This document shows positions 1 to 7,074 of a DNA stretch of 8,414 nucleotides, one piece after another. Under the pieces are notes generated by a model. The model was given only the letters and a program-made list of their open reading frames with translations, did no database searches and was not told where the DNA came from. Within the stretch, counting starts at the first letter, position 1. Every line of letters starts with the position of its first letter. This stretch comes from a bacterium (GTDB lineage Bacteria; Atribacterota; JS1; SB-45; 34-128), in assembly GCA_018903015.1 (NCBI GenBank), contig JAHIPR010000166.1, forward strand, positions 1 to 8,414. Reading direction: 5' to 3'. Both the position numbers and the translations under genes were made by a program.

Positions 1-1431
1 ACTGACTTTTCGATTAAAGATAATCCTAAAGCAGAAAGCAAGGTAATGCAAGGAATTACCACGGAAGTAGTTGGAATGTGTGGATTTTCACCTGCTCCGG
101 TTAATGAAAATTATTTTGCTGACTTAATGGATTATTTTACCAATACCGTTACTCTAAGCAAGAAAGATAAATTACAGTGGCGTTGGAAGAACTTATATGA
201 GTTTTACGAAGAAATTGAAAAAAAAGGTATCTCAGTTAATTTGGCACCTTTATTGGGATATGGAACATTGCGGATTGCGTATTCAGGTTTTTCAAATGAA
301 CCTACTCTATTATTGCCTGAGCAACAAAGAAAAATACTATACCAAATAGAAAAAGAAATGGAAGCAGGCATCTGGGGTATTTCCACAGCTTTAGAATATC
401 CTCCTTGTTCATATTGTGATGTCGAAGAAATTGCCAGAGCCTGTAAGGTAGTGAAAAGATTTAATGGAATTTATTCAACTCATATGCGAAATGAAAATGG
501 CAAAGAAGTCTTTACTTCTTTAGAGGAAGCTATTAAGGTGGCTCAAATTAGCGAGGTTAATTTGGAGATTGCCCATCTTAAAGTTGCTTTTAAAGAAGGG
601 TGGGGAAAAGCGCCGGAAATATTAAACCAGATTCATCAGGAACGAAAAAGAGGCATTGAAATAAATGCTGATCAATATCCTTATCCGGCTTGGGGATCAA
701 GTATTTTAGATTTTTTACCTAAAGAAATGGTTTATAAAGGAATTAACTATTGGAGAAATTATTTGTTGGAAAAAGAAAACCGAAAAGAAATAACTCGCTT
801 TATAAAAAATAATCTTAATGGCCCGGAAAAAGGCATGGGATGGGAAGGGATAATTATTGCTGATACAAAGATAAAAAATAATGAAGTTATTGTAGGAAAA
901 AGTATCCATGAATTATCAATAATAAGAAAAATAGAACCGGAAGAACTCATAATAGATTTATTAATTGAAAAAGAGGGATATGTAAAATTAATTATTTTTT
1001 GCATGAAAGAAGAAGATATTAAAACGATTCTAAAAGACTCCCTGGTTATGATCGGTTCAGATGGGAGAGCAGTATCTCCTCACGGCAAATTTACCAATAC
1101 TCATCCCCATCCGCGTTATTACGGAACATATCCCAGGATTTTAGGGAAATATGTACGAGAAGAGAAAGTTATATCATTGCCTGAGGCTATTCGTAAAATG
1201 ACCTATATGCCAGCATCTAAAATCGGATTAAAAAATAGAGGTCAAATTAAGCCGGGAGCTTTTGCAGATATAGTCATTTTTAATCCTGATTCAATTATTG
1301 ATAGCGCTACTTTTAAAAATCCACATTGTTTTCCAATAGGTGTTCGAGAAGTATTGGTGAATGGTAAGCCAGTTGTAGAACAGGGAGAGTTAACTTCTTC
1401 TTTGCCTGGTTCATTTTTAAGAAGAAAGTAA
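1..1431 (+). CDS. N-acyl-D-amino-acid deacylase (D-aminoacylase), 5'-truncated by window edge
   Basis: Zinc-dependent amidohydrolase expected to hydrolyse N-acyl-D-amino acids to a carboxylate and the free D-amino acid, probably in the cytoplasm. The reading frame is open from base 1, and the first codons (TDFSIKDNPKAES) already match the family, so the ATG at 46 is internal. About 60-65 N-terminal residues are missing, including the HxH metal pair that normally sits just before the first residue seen here. Counting from the first codon, visible family landmarks are the metal-ligand Cys27 in GITTEVVGMCGFSPAP, His161 in STHMRNE, His192 in EIAHLK, the YPYPAW segment, and the catalytic Asp354 in MIGSDG, followed by HPHPRYYGTYPRILGKYVRE. 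The C-terminus has the usual amidohydrolase ending (IKPGAFADIVIFNPD). The restored length, near 540 residues, suits the family. It lies upstream of a separate promoter, so it need not be co-transcribed with the next gene. Exact acyl and amino-acid preference cannot be read from sequence. Confidence 0.93.
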   Translation, partial: TDFSIKDNPKAESKVMQGITTEVVGMCGFSPAPVNENYFADLMDYFTNTVTLSKKDKLQWRWKNLYEFYEEIEKKGISVNLAPLLGYGTLRIAYSGFSNEPTLLLPEQQRKILYQIEKEMEAGIWGISTALEYPPCSYCDVEEIARACKVVKRFNGIYSTHMRNENGKEVFTSLEEAIKVAQISEVNLEIAHLKVAFKEGWGKAPEILNQIHQERKRGIEINADQYPYPAWGSSILDFLPKEMVYKGINYWRNYLLEKENRKEITRFIKNNLNGPEKGMGWEGIIIADTKIKNNEVIVGKSIHELSIIRKIEPEELIIDLLIEKEGYVKLIIFCMKEEDIKTILKDSLVMIGSDGRAVSPHGKFTNTHPHPRYYGTYPRILGKYVREEKVISLPEAIRKMTYMPASKIGLKNRGQIKPGAFADIVIFNPDSIIDSATFKNPHCFPIGVREVLVNGKPVVEQGELTSSLPGSFLRRK

Positions 1432-1627
1432 AATTTCCATTCCAAGCTTGTTATTTTTTAAAAGTAGAGAAAACATTTAAATTAGAATTCCTTCTTTAAA
1501 AAGACCAAGTTATTAAAACTAAAAATGAAAAAATAATTTAACTTATTTTAATTTCATACTATAAAAACATCATTTTTAAATAAAAAAATCTGCACTCCTA
1601 AAAAATATTAAAATTTTTATAAAATAT

Positions 1628-1656
1628 TTGACTTTCATTTATCATCATACTATTAT
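1628..1656 (+). promoter_or_regulatory. Sigma-A/sigma-70-type promoter for the opine-dehydrogenase/mutase operon
   Basis: The -35 element TTGACT (1628-1633; 5 of 6 to consensus) is separated by exactly 17 bases from the -10 element TATTAT (1651-1656; 5 of 6). Transcription is expected to start near 1663, giving a leader of about 205 bases before the gene at 1869. The sequence upstream of the -35 is almost pure A/T. This is the best promoter in the window, and its placement immediately before a perfect palindrome strengthens it. Confidence 0.75.
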
Positions 1657-1663
1657 CATGATA
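1654..1663. promoter_or_regulatory. 10-bp palindrome TATCATGATA overlapping the -10/start region
   Basis: Perfect 10-base palindrome that overlaps the end of the -10 element and the expected start point. In AT-rich DNA such a short palindrome can occur by chance. It is recorded because it lies between the core promoter and the larger palindrome at 1667-1681 and could be a second regulator contact. Confidence 0.25.
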
Positions 1664-1666
1664 TAC

Positions 1667-1681
1667 GGTATACTGTATACC
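1667..1681. promoter_or_regulatory. Putative GntR-type operator, perfect palindrome GGTATACTGTATACC
   Basis: Perfect 7-bp inverted repeat around a single central base, containing two copies of GTATAC, each itself palindromic. Its position, about +4 to +18 relative to the expected start, is that of a classic repressor site. GGTATAC cores resemble operators of some GntR/FCD-subfamily repressors; the UxuR/ExuR type of E. coli has a TTGGTATACCAA-like core. The only regulator encoded in the window is a GntR/FCD protein at 7075-7812, so that protein is the natural candidate to bind here. Assigning this regulator to this site is inference. Confidence 0.6.
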
Positions 1682-1868
1682 ATAAAAACTGTTTTTTTGT
1701 ACTACTTTCTAAATAAATAATACAAAGATTATTCTAAAACATAAAAAATGAGTAAGAGTAAAGAATTTTATTATTTAAGAGAATATTAAAATATTTTGTT
1801 GAATGTAATTTGTGGATACAATACTACAGCTTAATATTGATATTTTTTATAAATAGAAAGAGGCCGGT

Positions 1869-3056
1869 ATGAAAATTAATACAATTACCATCTGCGGAGG
1901 CGGCAATGCTGCTCATGCCATGATTCCTATTATCCGAAACCATTTTTCCGGCAAGCTCAATCTTTTTCTTCCCTTTGGAGATGAAGCTAATCATTTTCAA
2001 AAATTAATTGATAAGAAAGGATTTTTATCCGCAACAATAGGAGAAAAAAAACTATATGGCCGGCCGGATAAGGTGAGCAAATTTGCCAAAGAAGTATGCA
2101 AAGAAGCAGATTTAATACTCATACCGTTACCTGCTTTCGCCCACGAACAAACACTACTACAGATAGTACCCTTTTTAAAAGAAGAAGCAATTATAGGTGC
2201 AATTCCGGCTCGAAGCGGTTTTGAATATGCTGCTTTAAAGATTTTAAAAGATAATCAAAAAGAAGAAGTAAAAATATTTGGTTTGCAGACTCTTCCTTGG
2301 GCTTGCCGAATAAAAGAATATGCCGCCAGTGTAAATATCTTAGGTAAAAAAAAGTCGGTCGGAATGGCCGCATTTCCTCATAAAATTACCCCTAAATTAG
2401 CCTCTTTCTTATCCCGAGTACTTGATTTAAAAATTGAACCATTACCAAATATGTTAACCCTCACCCTGGCAAATGTAGGGCAGATTATTCACCCGGGGAT
2501 CATGTGCGGCCTATTTAAAGGCAACGAACAAGCAACCTATCAAGAAGAAACAATCCCTTTATTTTACCAGGGAGTAACCAAAGAGATTGCCAAAACATTA
2601 AAAGCGATGAGTGATGAAATACTGATATTAACCGAAAAAATAAAAGCTTTGGATAAAAATGTGAATTTAGACCATGTTTTAGGCTTGAAAGATTGGCTGA
2701 TATATTCCTATGAAGGTTCAATCGAAGATAAAAGCACCATACAGACTTGTTTTAATACCAACAGCGCTTACCAGGGTTTGCGTGCACCGGTAAAAAAAGA
2801 GAATGATTATTTTTTACCGGATTTTAATTCACGTTATTTAACCGAAGATGTACCGTTCGGTTTAATCGTTATCAAATTCATTGCTAAACTGGCTGAAGTG
2901 GAAACCCCCGTTATTGATGAAATTATTTTAACCATCAGCCAATGGATGGGAAAAGAATATATAAAGGGAGGTTTCTTAGAAGGAAAAGATATAAAAGATG
3001 CTCGAATTCCTCAGAATTACGGTATAAAGAATTTAGAAGAAATTATAGTTTATTAA
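1869..3056 (+). CDS. Octopine/opine dehydrogenase family NAD(P)-dependent enzyme
   Basis: 395-residue oxidoreductase. Family members join or split an amino acid and an alpha-keto acid as an N-(carboxyalkyl)amino acid (opine) using NAD(P)H. The N-terminal Rossmann fold begins at once, with nucleotide-binding ITICGGGNAAHA (residues 6-17), followed by ADLILIPLPAFAHE (80-93) and the conserved PARSGFEYAAL segment (113-123). The C-terminal octopine-DH helical domain contains NVGQIIHPG with His208, YQGLRAPV (301-308) and SRYLTEDVPFG with Arg322 and Asp327. The five-residue Arg-to-Asp spacing and the upstream His match the His/Arg/Asp catalytic set described for opine dehydrogenases such as the Arthrobacter norvaline-type enzyme (His202, Arg292, Asp297). 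Start: ATG with AGAAAGAGG five bases upstream. Length is normal for the family. It is followed after 45 bp by the mutase-reactivase fusion, probably in one operon driven from 1628-1656. The substrate is unknown; the partner gene suggests an amino-acid-derived compound rather than a classical crown-gall opine. Confidence 0.85.
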   Translation: MKINTITICGGGNAAHAMIPIIRNHFSGKLNLFLPFGDEANHFQKLIDKKGFLSATIGEKKLYGRPDKVSKFAKEVCKEADLILIPLPAFAHEQTLLQIVPFLKEEAIIGAIPARSGFEYAALKILKDNQKEEVKIFGLQTLPWACRIKEYAASVNILGKKKSVGMAAFPHKITPKLASFLSRVLDLKIEPLPNMLTLTLANVGQIIHPGIMCGLFKGNEQATYQEETIPLFYQGVTKEIAKTLKAMSDEILILTEKIKALDKNVNLDHVLGLKDWLIYSYEGSIEDKSTIQTCFNTNSAYQGLRAPVKKENDYFLPDFNSRYLTEDVPFGLIVIKFIAKLAEVETPVIDEIILTISQWMGKEYIKGGFLEGKDIKDARIPQNYGIKNLEEIIVY

Positions 3057-3101
3057 TTTGTTTAATTTTTAATTTTTTTTATATAGTAAAAGGAGAAGAA
3101 A

Positions 3102-6100
3102 ATGGAAAAACCGATAAAAAGAAGAGTATTAAACTGTTCCATAGAACCATGTGTACACACCTTAGGGGTAGAAAAGTTTGCGGAATGGATGGAAACAATG
3201 GGAATAGGGTATCTTGCCATAAAATTAGGTCCTGCTGTCTCCATCGATGAACTTATAGATAAAATAAGAGAATCAAAACCGGAAGTAGTATCTTTTTGCT
3301 ACCGCTTAGGTGATCTGCATGTTGATGAAATAATTGTAGAATTAGTAGAAAAAGTTTACAAATATGGACTCGAACCGAAAAAAAGCGGGATACGCTATTG
3401 TTTTGGAGGTCTGAGACTGGCGGCCAACCTAGTCAGAGCAATGACCGGCCTACCTATTTTAGAGGATAAATTTTCTCCCAATAAAGACCGTCATTTTAAT
3501 TTGGAAAAGATTGCAGAAGACTATAAGGATAAGGAAAAATTTCAAAAATTTTTTGATTTAATTGTAGATGATTATGTAACCATGGCCGAACTGGATGTAT
3601 TTGCCCGCAATCGAATCAGAATAGCCAAAGAAAAAATTGCTTGGTCGGATGATTTGTTAGAAAGAATTAAACAGGTGCGTGAATTGGAAGGCAGACCGAT
3701 TCTTCGAGCCCATATCGGAGCAGCTGCAGAGACCATTAAACCTACCATGGATGGCGTAAAAGTTTTAAGCGAAGCAGGGTGTTTGGAAATCATTTCTTTA
3801 GCTCCTGACCAGGTTACCCAGGCCTTTTTACCAAAATTTGACCGTGGAGAAGAAGACCCCAAGAAATACCGTAATGGAGAAGGGGGAGCTCCTATTCGAA
3901 GCAGAGAAGATTTAAAAGCCCTCAAGGATGCAACCAAATGCGGCAATTGGCCTATGACCAGAATTTATTCCGGAACCGATGAACTGGTAGAAGCGGCAAA
4001 AATATTTGAGGAAACACTGCATATGCCTTTCCCCGCAGTGCCCATCTTTTTTTACAATCGTTTGGACGGAAGAGGACCGCTTTCTATTTTAGACGGCATC
4101 AATGAACATTTCAATACTATGCGTTGGTGGGCATCCATTGATAAACCCTTGGAAATCAACGACCCTCATCAATGGCAGCTGCGCAGATGTTCGGATGATA
4201 TGTATGTAGCAGACCATATTCTTTGTGGAGTTGTTGCCTTAAAAATGGGATTAAAAAACTACGTTATGCAGTTAATGTTTGACCTTCCTCCGGAAATAGA
4301 ACCTTTAAACGATTTGGCTAAAATGAAAGCTGCCTTTGAGATTGTCGAGCCTTTAACTAGACACTTTGATTACAATATTATCAAAGAGACCAGAGGTGGA
4401 TTATCTAGTTTTCCACCCAATTTGGATGAAGCCAAAAGTCATCTATCCATGACTACCTATTGGCAGATGTTTATGGAGCCGGATATCGTTCACGTCGTCA
4501 GTTATTGTGAAGCCCATCATGATGCAAAGCCGGAAGATATTGTTGCCAGCTGTGATATTACCAAACAGTCCTTTAGAGAATATGAACGCGCTCCTCTTCC
4601 CGGTATTTGGAATATTCCTAAAGTAGCTGCCCGTAAGGAAGAGTTGAAAAAAGGAGCAATGTATAATATTTTTCATTTGGCTTTAATGGGAGGATATGAA
4701 GGAAAAGTCACTTTTGAGAATTTCTCAAAATTTGCAGTTTCCAAAGAAGTATCTGCAAAAAGAGAAAAAACCGAAGAGCGAGAAATGAATTATGAAACCA
4801 TGTTGTTAGACCTTATCGACGGGAAAAATTATCCTTCCGGTGAATGTAATATGATTAGTGCTGATAATCTGGATTTAGCTTTACAGGTAGGATTATTCCA
4901 GGCGCCTCAGGTTACAGTCATCGATAAACGTTACGAATTGTCCGGAATGTGCAGAACCAAAATTGTTGACGGAACCTGCAGGATTGACACATTTTGCGGG
5001 AAAAAAGTTAAAGACGAAATAGATAGAGTGGATATAGTCAGGAATAAATTCCCCTGGTATTTTGATAAAAATGTCAGCCAATCTGATGATTGGTCGGTGG
5101 TAGCAGATTCAAAGGATGTTATCGAAGAAGATGCCACCCAGGCTTTCAGGGAAGAATTGGGAATTACCGATTTTAAAAATAAGAAAATTCTTGCCGTTGA
5201 CTTTGGTAGTACTTATACAAAAGTGGCTATCTTTGATACCGGCAAAGATGATGTCGATTTACGTTATATTCCTACTACTGTAAATGATATTCGCGAAGGA
5301 TTGGCGGATGGATTAGGATGTCTTCCCGAATGCCAAAAAGCAGGAAATTGGGATCCCCTGAAGAAGAAAATGGATGAATTTGATATAAAATTACCTTGCA
5401 GTAGCGCAAAGGGCGGATTAAAAATGATTACCGTATCGTTAACTGCCCGTGAAAGCGGTTTTGCGGCTGACCTAGCGGCCTTGACTGCCGGAGCAAAACT
5501 CTTAAATAGCTATCACGGAAAATTATCCGAAGAGGATGCAAGAAATATTTATTTGAATGACCAGCCGGAGATAATACTATTGACCGGTGGAGTTAATGAA
5601 GGCGGAGATACGGAAATAGTCTTGCATAATGCGAAGATTTTAGCCGAGACTGCAAAATTGGCAACTTACGCAAAATACGGCATACCAATCATTTATTCGG
5701 GGAATGAAGATGTAAAAGAAGAAATAGCAGATATTTTCCAAAAACATAATATTGATACAAAAATTACCGAAAATCTTATGCCCGAGGTGAATAATTATAA
5801 TATCGAAGTTGTAAACGAAGCTATCCGGGAATTATTCCAGACGGTAGTTATTCGAGGAAAAGGATTTGATGTTGTTGAAGAGTATATGAGCGCTAAATTT
5901 ATTCCAACTCCACGAGCGGCTTTCCTGGGTATTAATCTGTTGGCTCGCGGTTATGGCGAAGAAGAAGGAATAGGGAACATTGTTGCATTAGATGTCGGTG
6001 GTTGCACTACAGACTATTTTGCCAATGTAAGATCAAATCCTCTCTATCTTTATCCCTGGGATAATGCAAAGAAAAAAGTAAAAAGAACAATCTTGAAGAC

Positions 6101-6752
6101 ACCAAATTACCCTCTGGCTTATCGAAGGGTAGAAGGAAAGTATGGATTAGCATATAATGCCAGGAACTTGTTGGATTTGGAGAGATATAAAAGTGGAGAA
6201 ATGAAAAAAGTCCTTGATGAGCAGTTTAATGAAAAATATCCGAATTTCAAAGGAGATTGTAAAAATTGTGACCGTTACTTAAAAGCCAATAACGGTAAAT
6301 GGGAAGTAAAATTAGAAGAATATCTGAAATGGATCTCTGATAATCCTCATATGCAACCTGAGACAGAAGAAGAAAATTTTGTAAGAAGCTTGCTGGCAAG
6401 TGAAACACTAAAAATAACCACTGCAAACAATGTAGGGCATGTAAAAGAGACAGATGTGTATTTCTTGCAAGAAGGAGTTAATTTCTTTACCGAGGATTGT
6501 ACTTTAGTTTTAGTTGGAGGGACAATTTATCATAAGTGCAAGGAAGGTGATAGCTACCATATTGAAAATATTAAAACGATAGCCAAAGGCGCCCTTTTCG
6601 ATCCTAAGGAATATACCATCTTACGTTCTAATAGTAAGGTATTACTTGATGCATCTTATATTCTTTCTACTGTAGGAGGGCTTTATGGTAGACTTGATCC
6701 CGAAAGAGCGATAAGAATCCTAAAGAAACACTTTAAACCTTTAGAGTTATAA
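3102..6752 (+). CDS. Cobalamin-dependent mutase-like protein fused to GlmL/MutL-type reactivase ATPase
   Basis: 1216-residue multidomain protein. Residues ~5-115 look like a B12-binding Rossmann domain: CVHTLG (17-22, normally DxHxxG), exactly 41 residues, SFC (64-66, normally SxL), then GG at 102-103. Residues ~190-480 have a distant GlmE (glutamate mutase epsilon)-like barrel character, with RLDGRGPLSILDGINEHF, KPLEINDPHQWQLRR and GLKNYVMQLMFDLPP (384-397). Residues ~545-690 are an unrecognised linker with Cys582, 617, 626 and 632. Residues ~693-1216 are a full MutL/GlmL ASKHA ATPase: phosphate-1 ILAVDFGSTYTK (696-707), CSSAKGGLKM (766-775), LLTGGVNEGGDTE (826-838), IPIIYSGN (861-868), IPTPRAAFLG (934-943), phosphate-2 VALDVGGCTTD (961-971), and the adenosine-type LVLVGGT (1135-1141). 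Proposed role: AdoCbl-dependent rearrangement of an amino-acid-derived substrate with built-in reactivation of damaged cofactor. No signal peptide is seen. ATG start with AAAAGGAG six bases upstream. The MutL call is firm, the B12 domain likely, and the substrate unknown; aminomutase or methylaspartate-mutase-like chemistry are both possible. Confidence 0.82.
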   Translation: MEKPIKRRVLNCSIEPCVHTLGVEKFAEWMETMGIGYLAIKLGPAVSIDELIDKIRESKPEVVSFCYRLGDLHVDEIIVELVEKVYKYGLEPKKSGIRYCFGGLRLAANLVRAMTGLPILEDKFSPNKDRHFNLEKIAEDYKDKEKFQKFFDLIVDDYVTMAELDVFARNRIRIAKEKIAWSDDLLERIKQVRELEGRPILRAHIGAAAETIKPTMDGVKVLSEAGCLEIISLAPDQVTQAFLPKFDRGEEDPKKYRNGEGGAPIRSREDLKALKDATKCGNWPMTRIYSGTDELVEAAKIFEETLHMPFPAVPIFFYNRLDGRGPLSILDGINEHFNTMRWWASIDKPLEINDPHQWQLRRCSDDMYVADHILCGVVALKMGLKNYVMQLMFDLPPEIEPLNDLAKMKAAFEIVEPLTRHFDYNIIKETRGGLSSFPPNLDEAKSHLSMTTYWQMFMEPDIVHVVSYCEAHHDAKPEDIVASCDITKQSFREYERAPLPGIWNIPKVAARKEELKKGAMYNIFHLALMGGYEGKVTFENFSKFAVSKEVSAKREKTEEREMNYETMLLDLIDGKNYPSGECNMISADNLDLALQVGLFQAPQVTVIDKRYELSGMCRTKIVDGTCRIDTFCGKKVKDEIDRVDIVRNKFPWYFDKNVSQSDDWSVVADSKDVIEEDATQAFREELGITDFKNKKILAVDFGSTYTKVAIFDTGKDDVDLRYIPTTVNDIREGLADGLGCLPECQKAGNWDPLKKKMDEFDIKLPCSSAKGGLKMITVSLTARESGFAADLAALTAGAKLLNSYHGKLSEEDARNIYLNDQPEIILLTGGVNEGGDTEIVLHNAKILAETAKLATYAKYGIPIIYSGNEDVKEEIADIFQKHNIDTKITENLMPEVNNYNIEVVNEAIRELFQTVVIRGKGFDVVEEYMSAKFIPTPRAAFLGINLLARGYGEEEGIGNIVALDVGGCTTDYFANVRSNPLYLYPWDNAKKKVKRTILKTPNYPLAYRRVEGKYGLAYNARNLLDLERYKSGEMKKVLDEQFNEKYPNFKGDCKNCDRYLKANNGKWEVKLEEYLKWISDNPHMQPETEEENFVRSLLASETLKITTANNVGHVKETDVYFLQEGVNFFTEDCTLVLVGGTIYHKCKEGDSYHIENIKTIAKGALFDPKEYTILRSNSKVLLDASYILSTVGGLYGRLDPERAIRILKKHFKPLEL

Positions 6753-6967
6753 ATTAAAATTTGCAATATACATAATTTGGTGTTTTCAACCAGCTAATCT
6801 ACCGGTATAGTTGGAAATTGGAAAAACAGGAAAAATTTTTAAAAATTGTAGAATTAGGAAGGCAAAAGGAGATAAAGGTTCGAGAGCTACCGCACCCTTA
6901 GAGGTTTTGGAAAAGAAGGAATAAAAGGTAAAAACTAAGTAATAGATAGCAAGACAATTGGCTTATT
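6753..6967. other. 3' untranslated spacer between the fusion gene and its terminator
   Basis: About 215 bases between the stop codon of the fusion gene and the terminator stem, unusually long for a simple 3' end. The only open stretch is 6811-6924 (37 codons from a TTG), which has no ATG and no ribosome site. No RNA family is recognised. The composition is purine-rich and less AT-extreme than the 1432-1868 region, so a decayed gene end or an unrecognised small RNA is possible, but nothing here supports a specific call. Confidence 0.5.
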
Positions 6968-7010
6968 ATAAAGACGGCCTGACATAGGCCGTCTTTATCT
7001 AATTTTCTTT
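6968..7010 (+). terminator. Rho-independent terminator after the mutase fusion gene
   Basis: Perfect 13-bp stem (6968-6980 pairs with 6986-6998) with GC-rich core ACGGCCT/AGGCCGT and a five-base loop GACAT, followed on the + strand by a T-rich tail (TCTAATTTTCTTT, 6998-7010). On the opposite strand the stem is not followed by a T-run, so it is oriented to end the operon that begins near 1663. It also insulates the regulator gene at 7075. Confidence 0.88.
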
Positions 7011-7021
7011 AAAATAAATAT

Positions 7022-7050
7022 TTGCAGAATTAATCTTTTTATTGTATCTT
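7022..7050 (+). promoter_or_regulatory. Weak candidate promoter for the GntR/FCD gene
   Basis: TTGCAG (7022-7027) lies 17 bases before TATCTT (7045-7050), with 3 of 6 and 4 of 6 matches to consensus. A strong terminator immediately upstream implies that the regulator gene needs its own promoter in this short interval, which is the main support. No GTATAC-type palindrome is visible here, so there is no sign of autoregulation through the site seen at 1667-1681. Confidence 0.35.
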
Positions 7051-7060
7051 TAATAGATAT

Positions 7061-7070
7061 AAGGAAGTGA
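7061..7070 (+). promoter_or_regulatory. Shine-Dalgarno site that fixes a TTG start
   Basis: AAGGAAGTGA differs by one base from the extended consensus AAGGAGGTGA and ends four bases before TTG at 7075. No in-frame ATG exists nearby; the first is within the DNA-binding domain at residue 57. The site therefore decides in favour of the TTG start. Confidence 0.85.
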
Positions 7071-7074
7071 GAAT

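Larger units (their letters stand above)
1432..1868. other. 437-bp AT-rich intergenic control region
   Basis: No credible gene lies here. The first ~190 bases are very AT-rich with no GC-rich hairpin, so I see no clear terminator for the deacylase gene. The block of A/T runs at about 1590-1627 sits directly upstream of a promoter and could act as an UP-like element. After the promoter and palindrome comes an untranslated leader of roughly 205 bases running to the start codon at 1869. I could not recognise a known riboswitch in it; in particular there is no B12-box-like or T-box-like sequence. The leader ends in the Shine-Dalgarno site AGAAAGAGG at 1855-1863. Confidence 0.7.

Noticed and set aside
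1748..1789. 14-codon ATG mini-frame in the operon leader
   Set aside because: No ribosome site before it and no regulatory-codon pattern of a leader peptide.
1794..1822. Second promoter with -10 TACAAT at 1817-1822
   Set aside because: The -10 is good but the -35 position (TTTTGT) is poor; not strong enough to list beside the promoter at 1628-1656.
1432..1868. Possible cobalamin riboswitch or T-box ahead of the B12-dependent operon
   Set aside because: I looked for a B12-box-like or T-box-like conserved core and found none; the region is too AT-rich to form such folds convincingly.
2942..3250. 102-codon open frame overlapping the dehydrogenase 3' end and fusion gene 5' end
   Set aside because: It overlaps two well-supported genes in another frame, its product has low-complexity Lys/Arg/Cys content with no recognisable family, and it has no independent ribosome site.
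3572..3946. 124-codon open frame on the - strand inside the fusion gene
   Set aside because: Antisense shadow of a conserved coding region; no family resemblance.
6877..6887. tRNA T-loop-like GGTTCGAGAGC
   Set aside because: Flanking bases do not form the 5-bp T stem and no acceptor or anticodon arms are present.
6811..6924. 37-codon open stretch starting at TTG after the fusion gene
   Set aside because: No ATG, no Shine-Dalgarno site and no recognisable product; kept only as a possible remnant.
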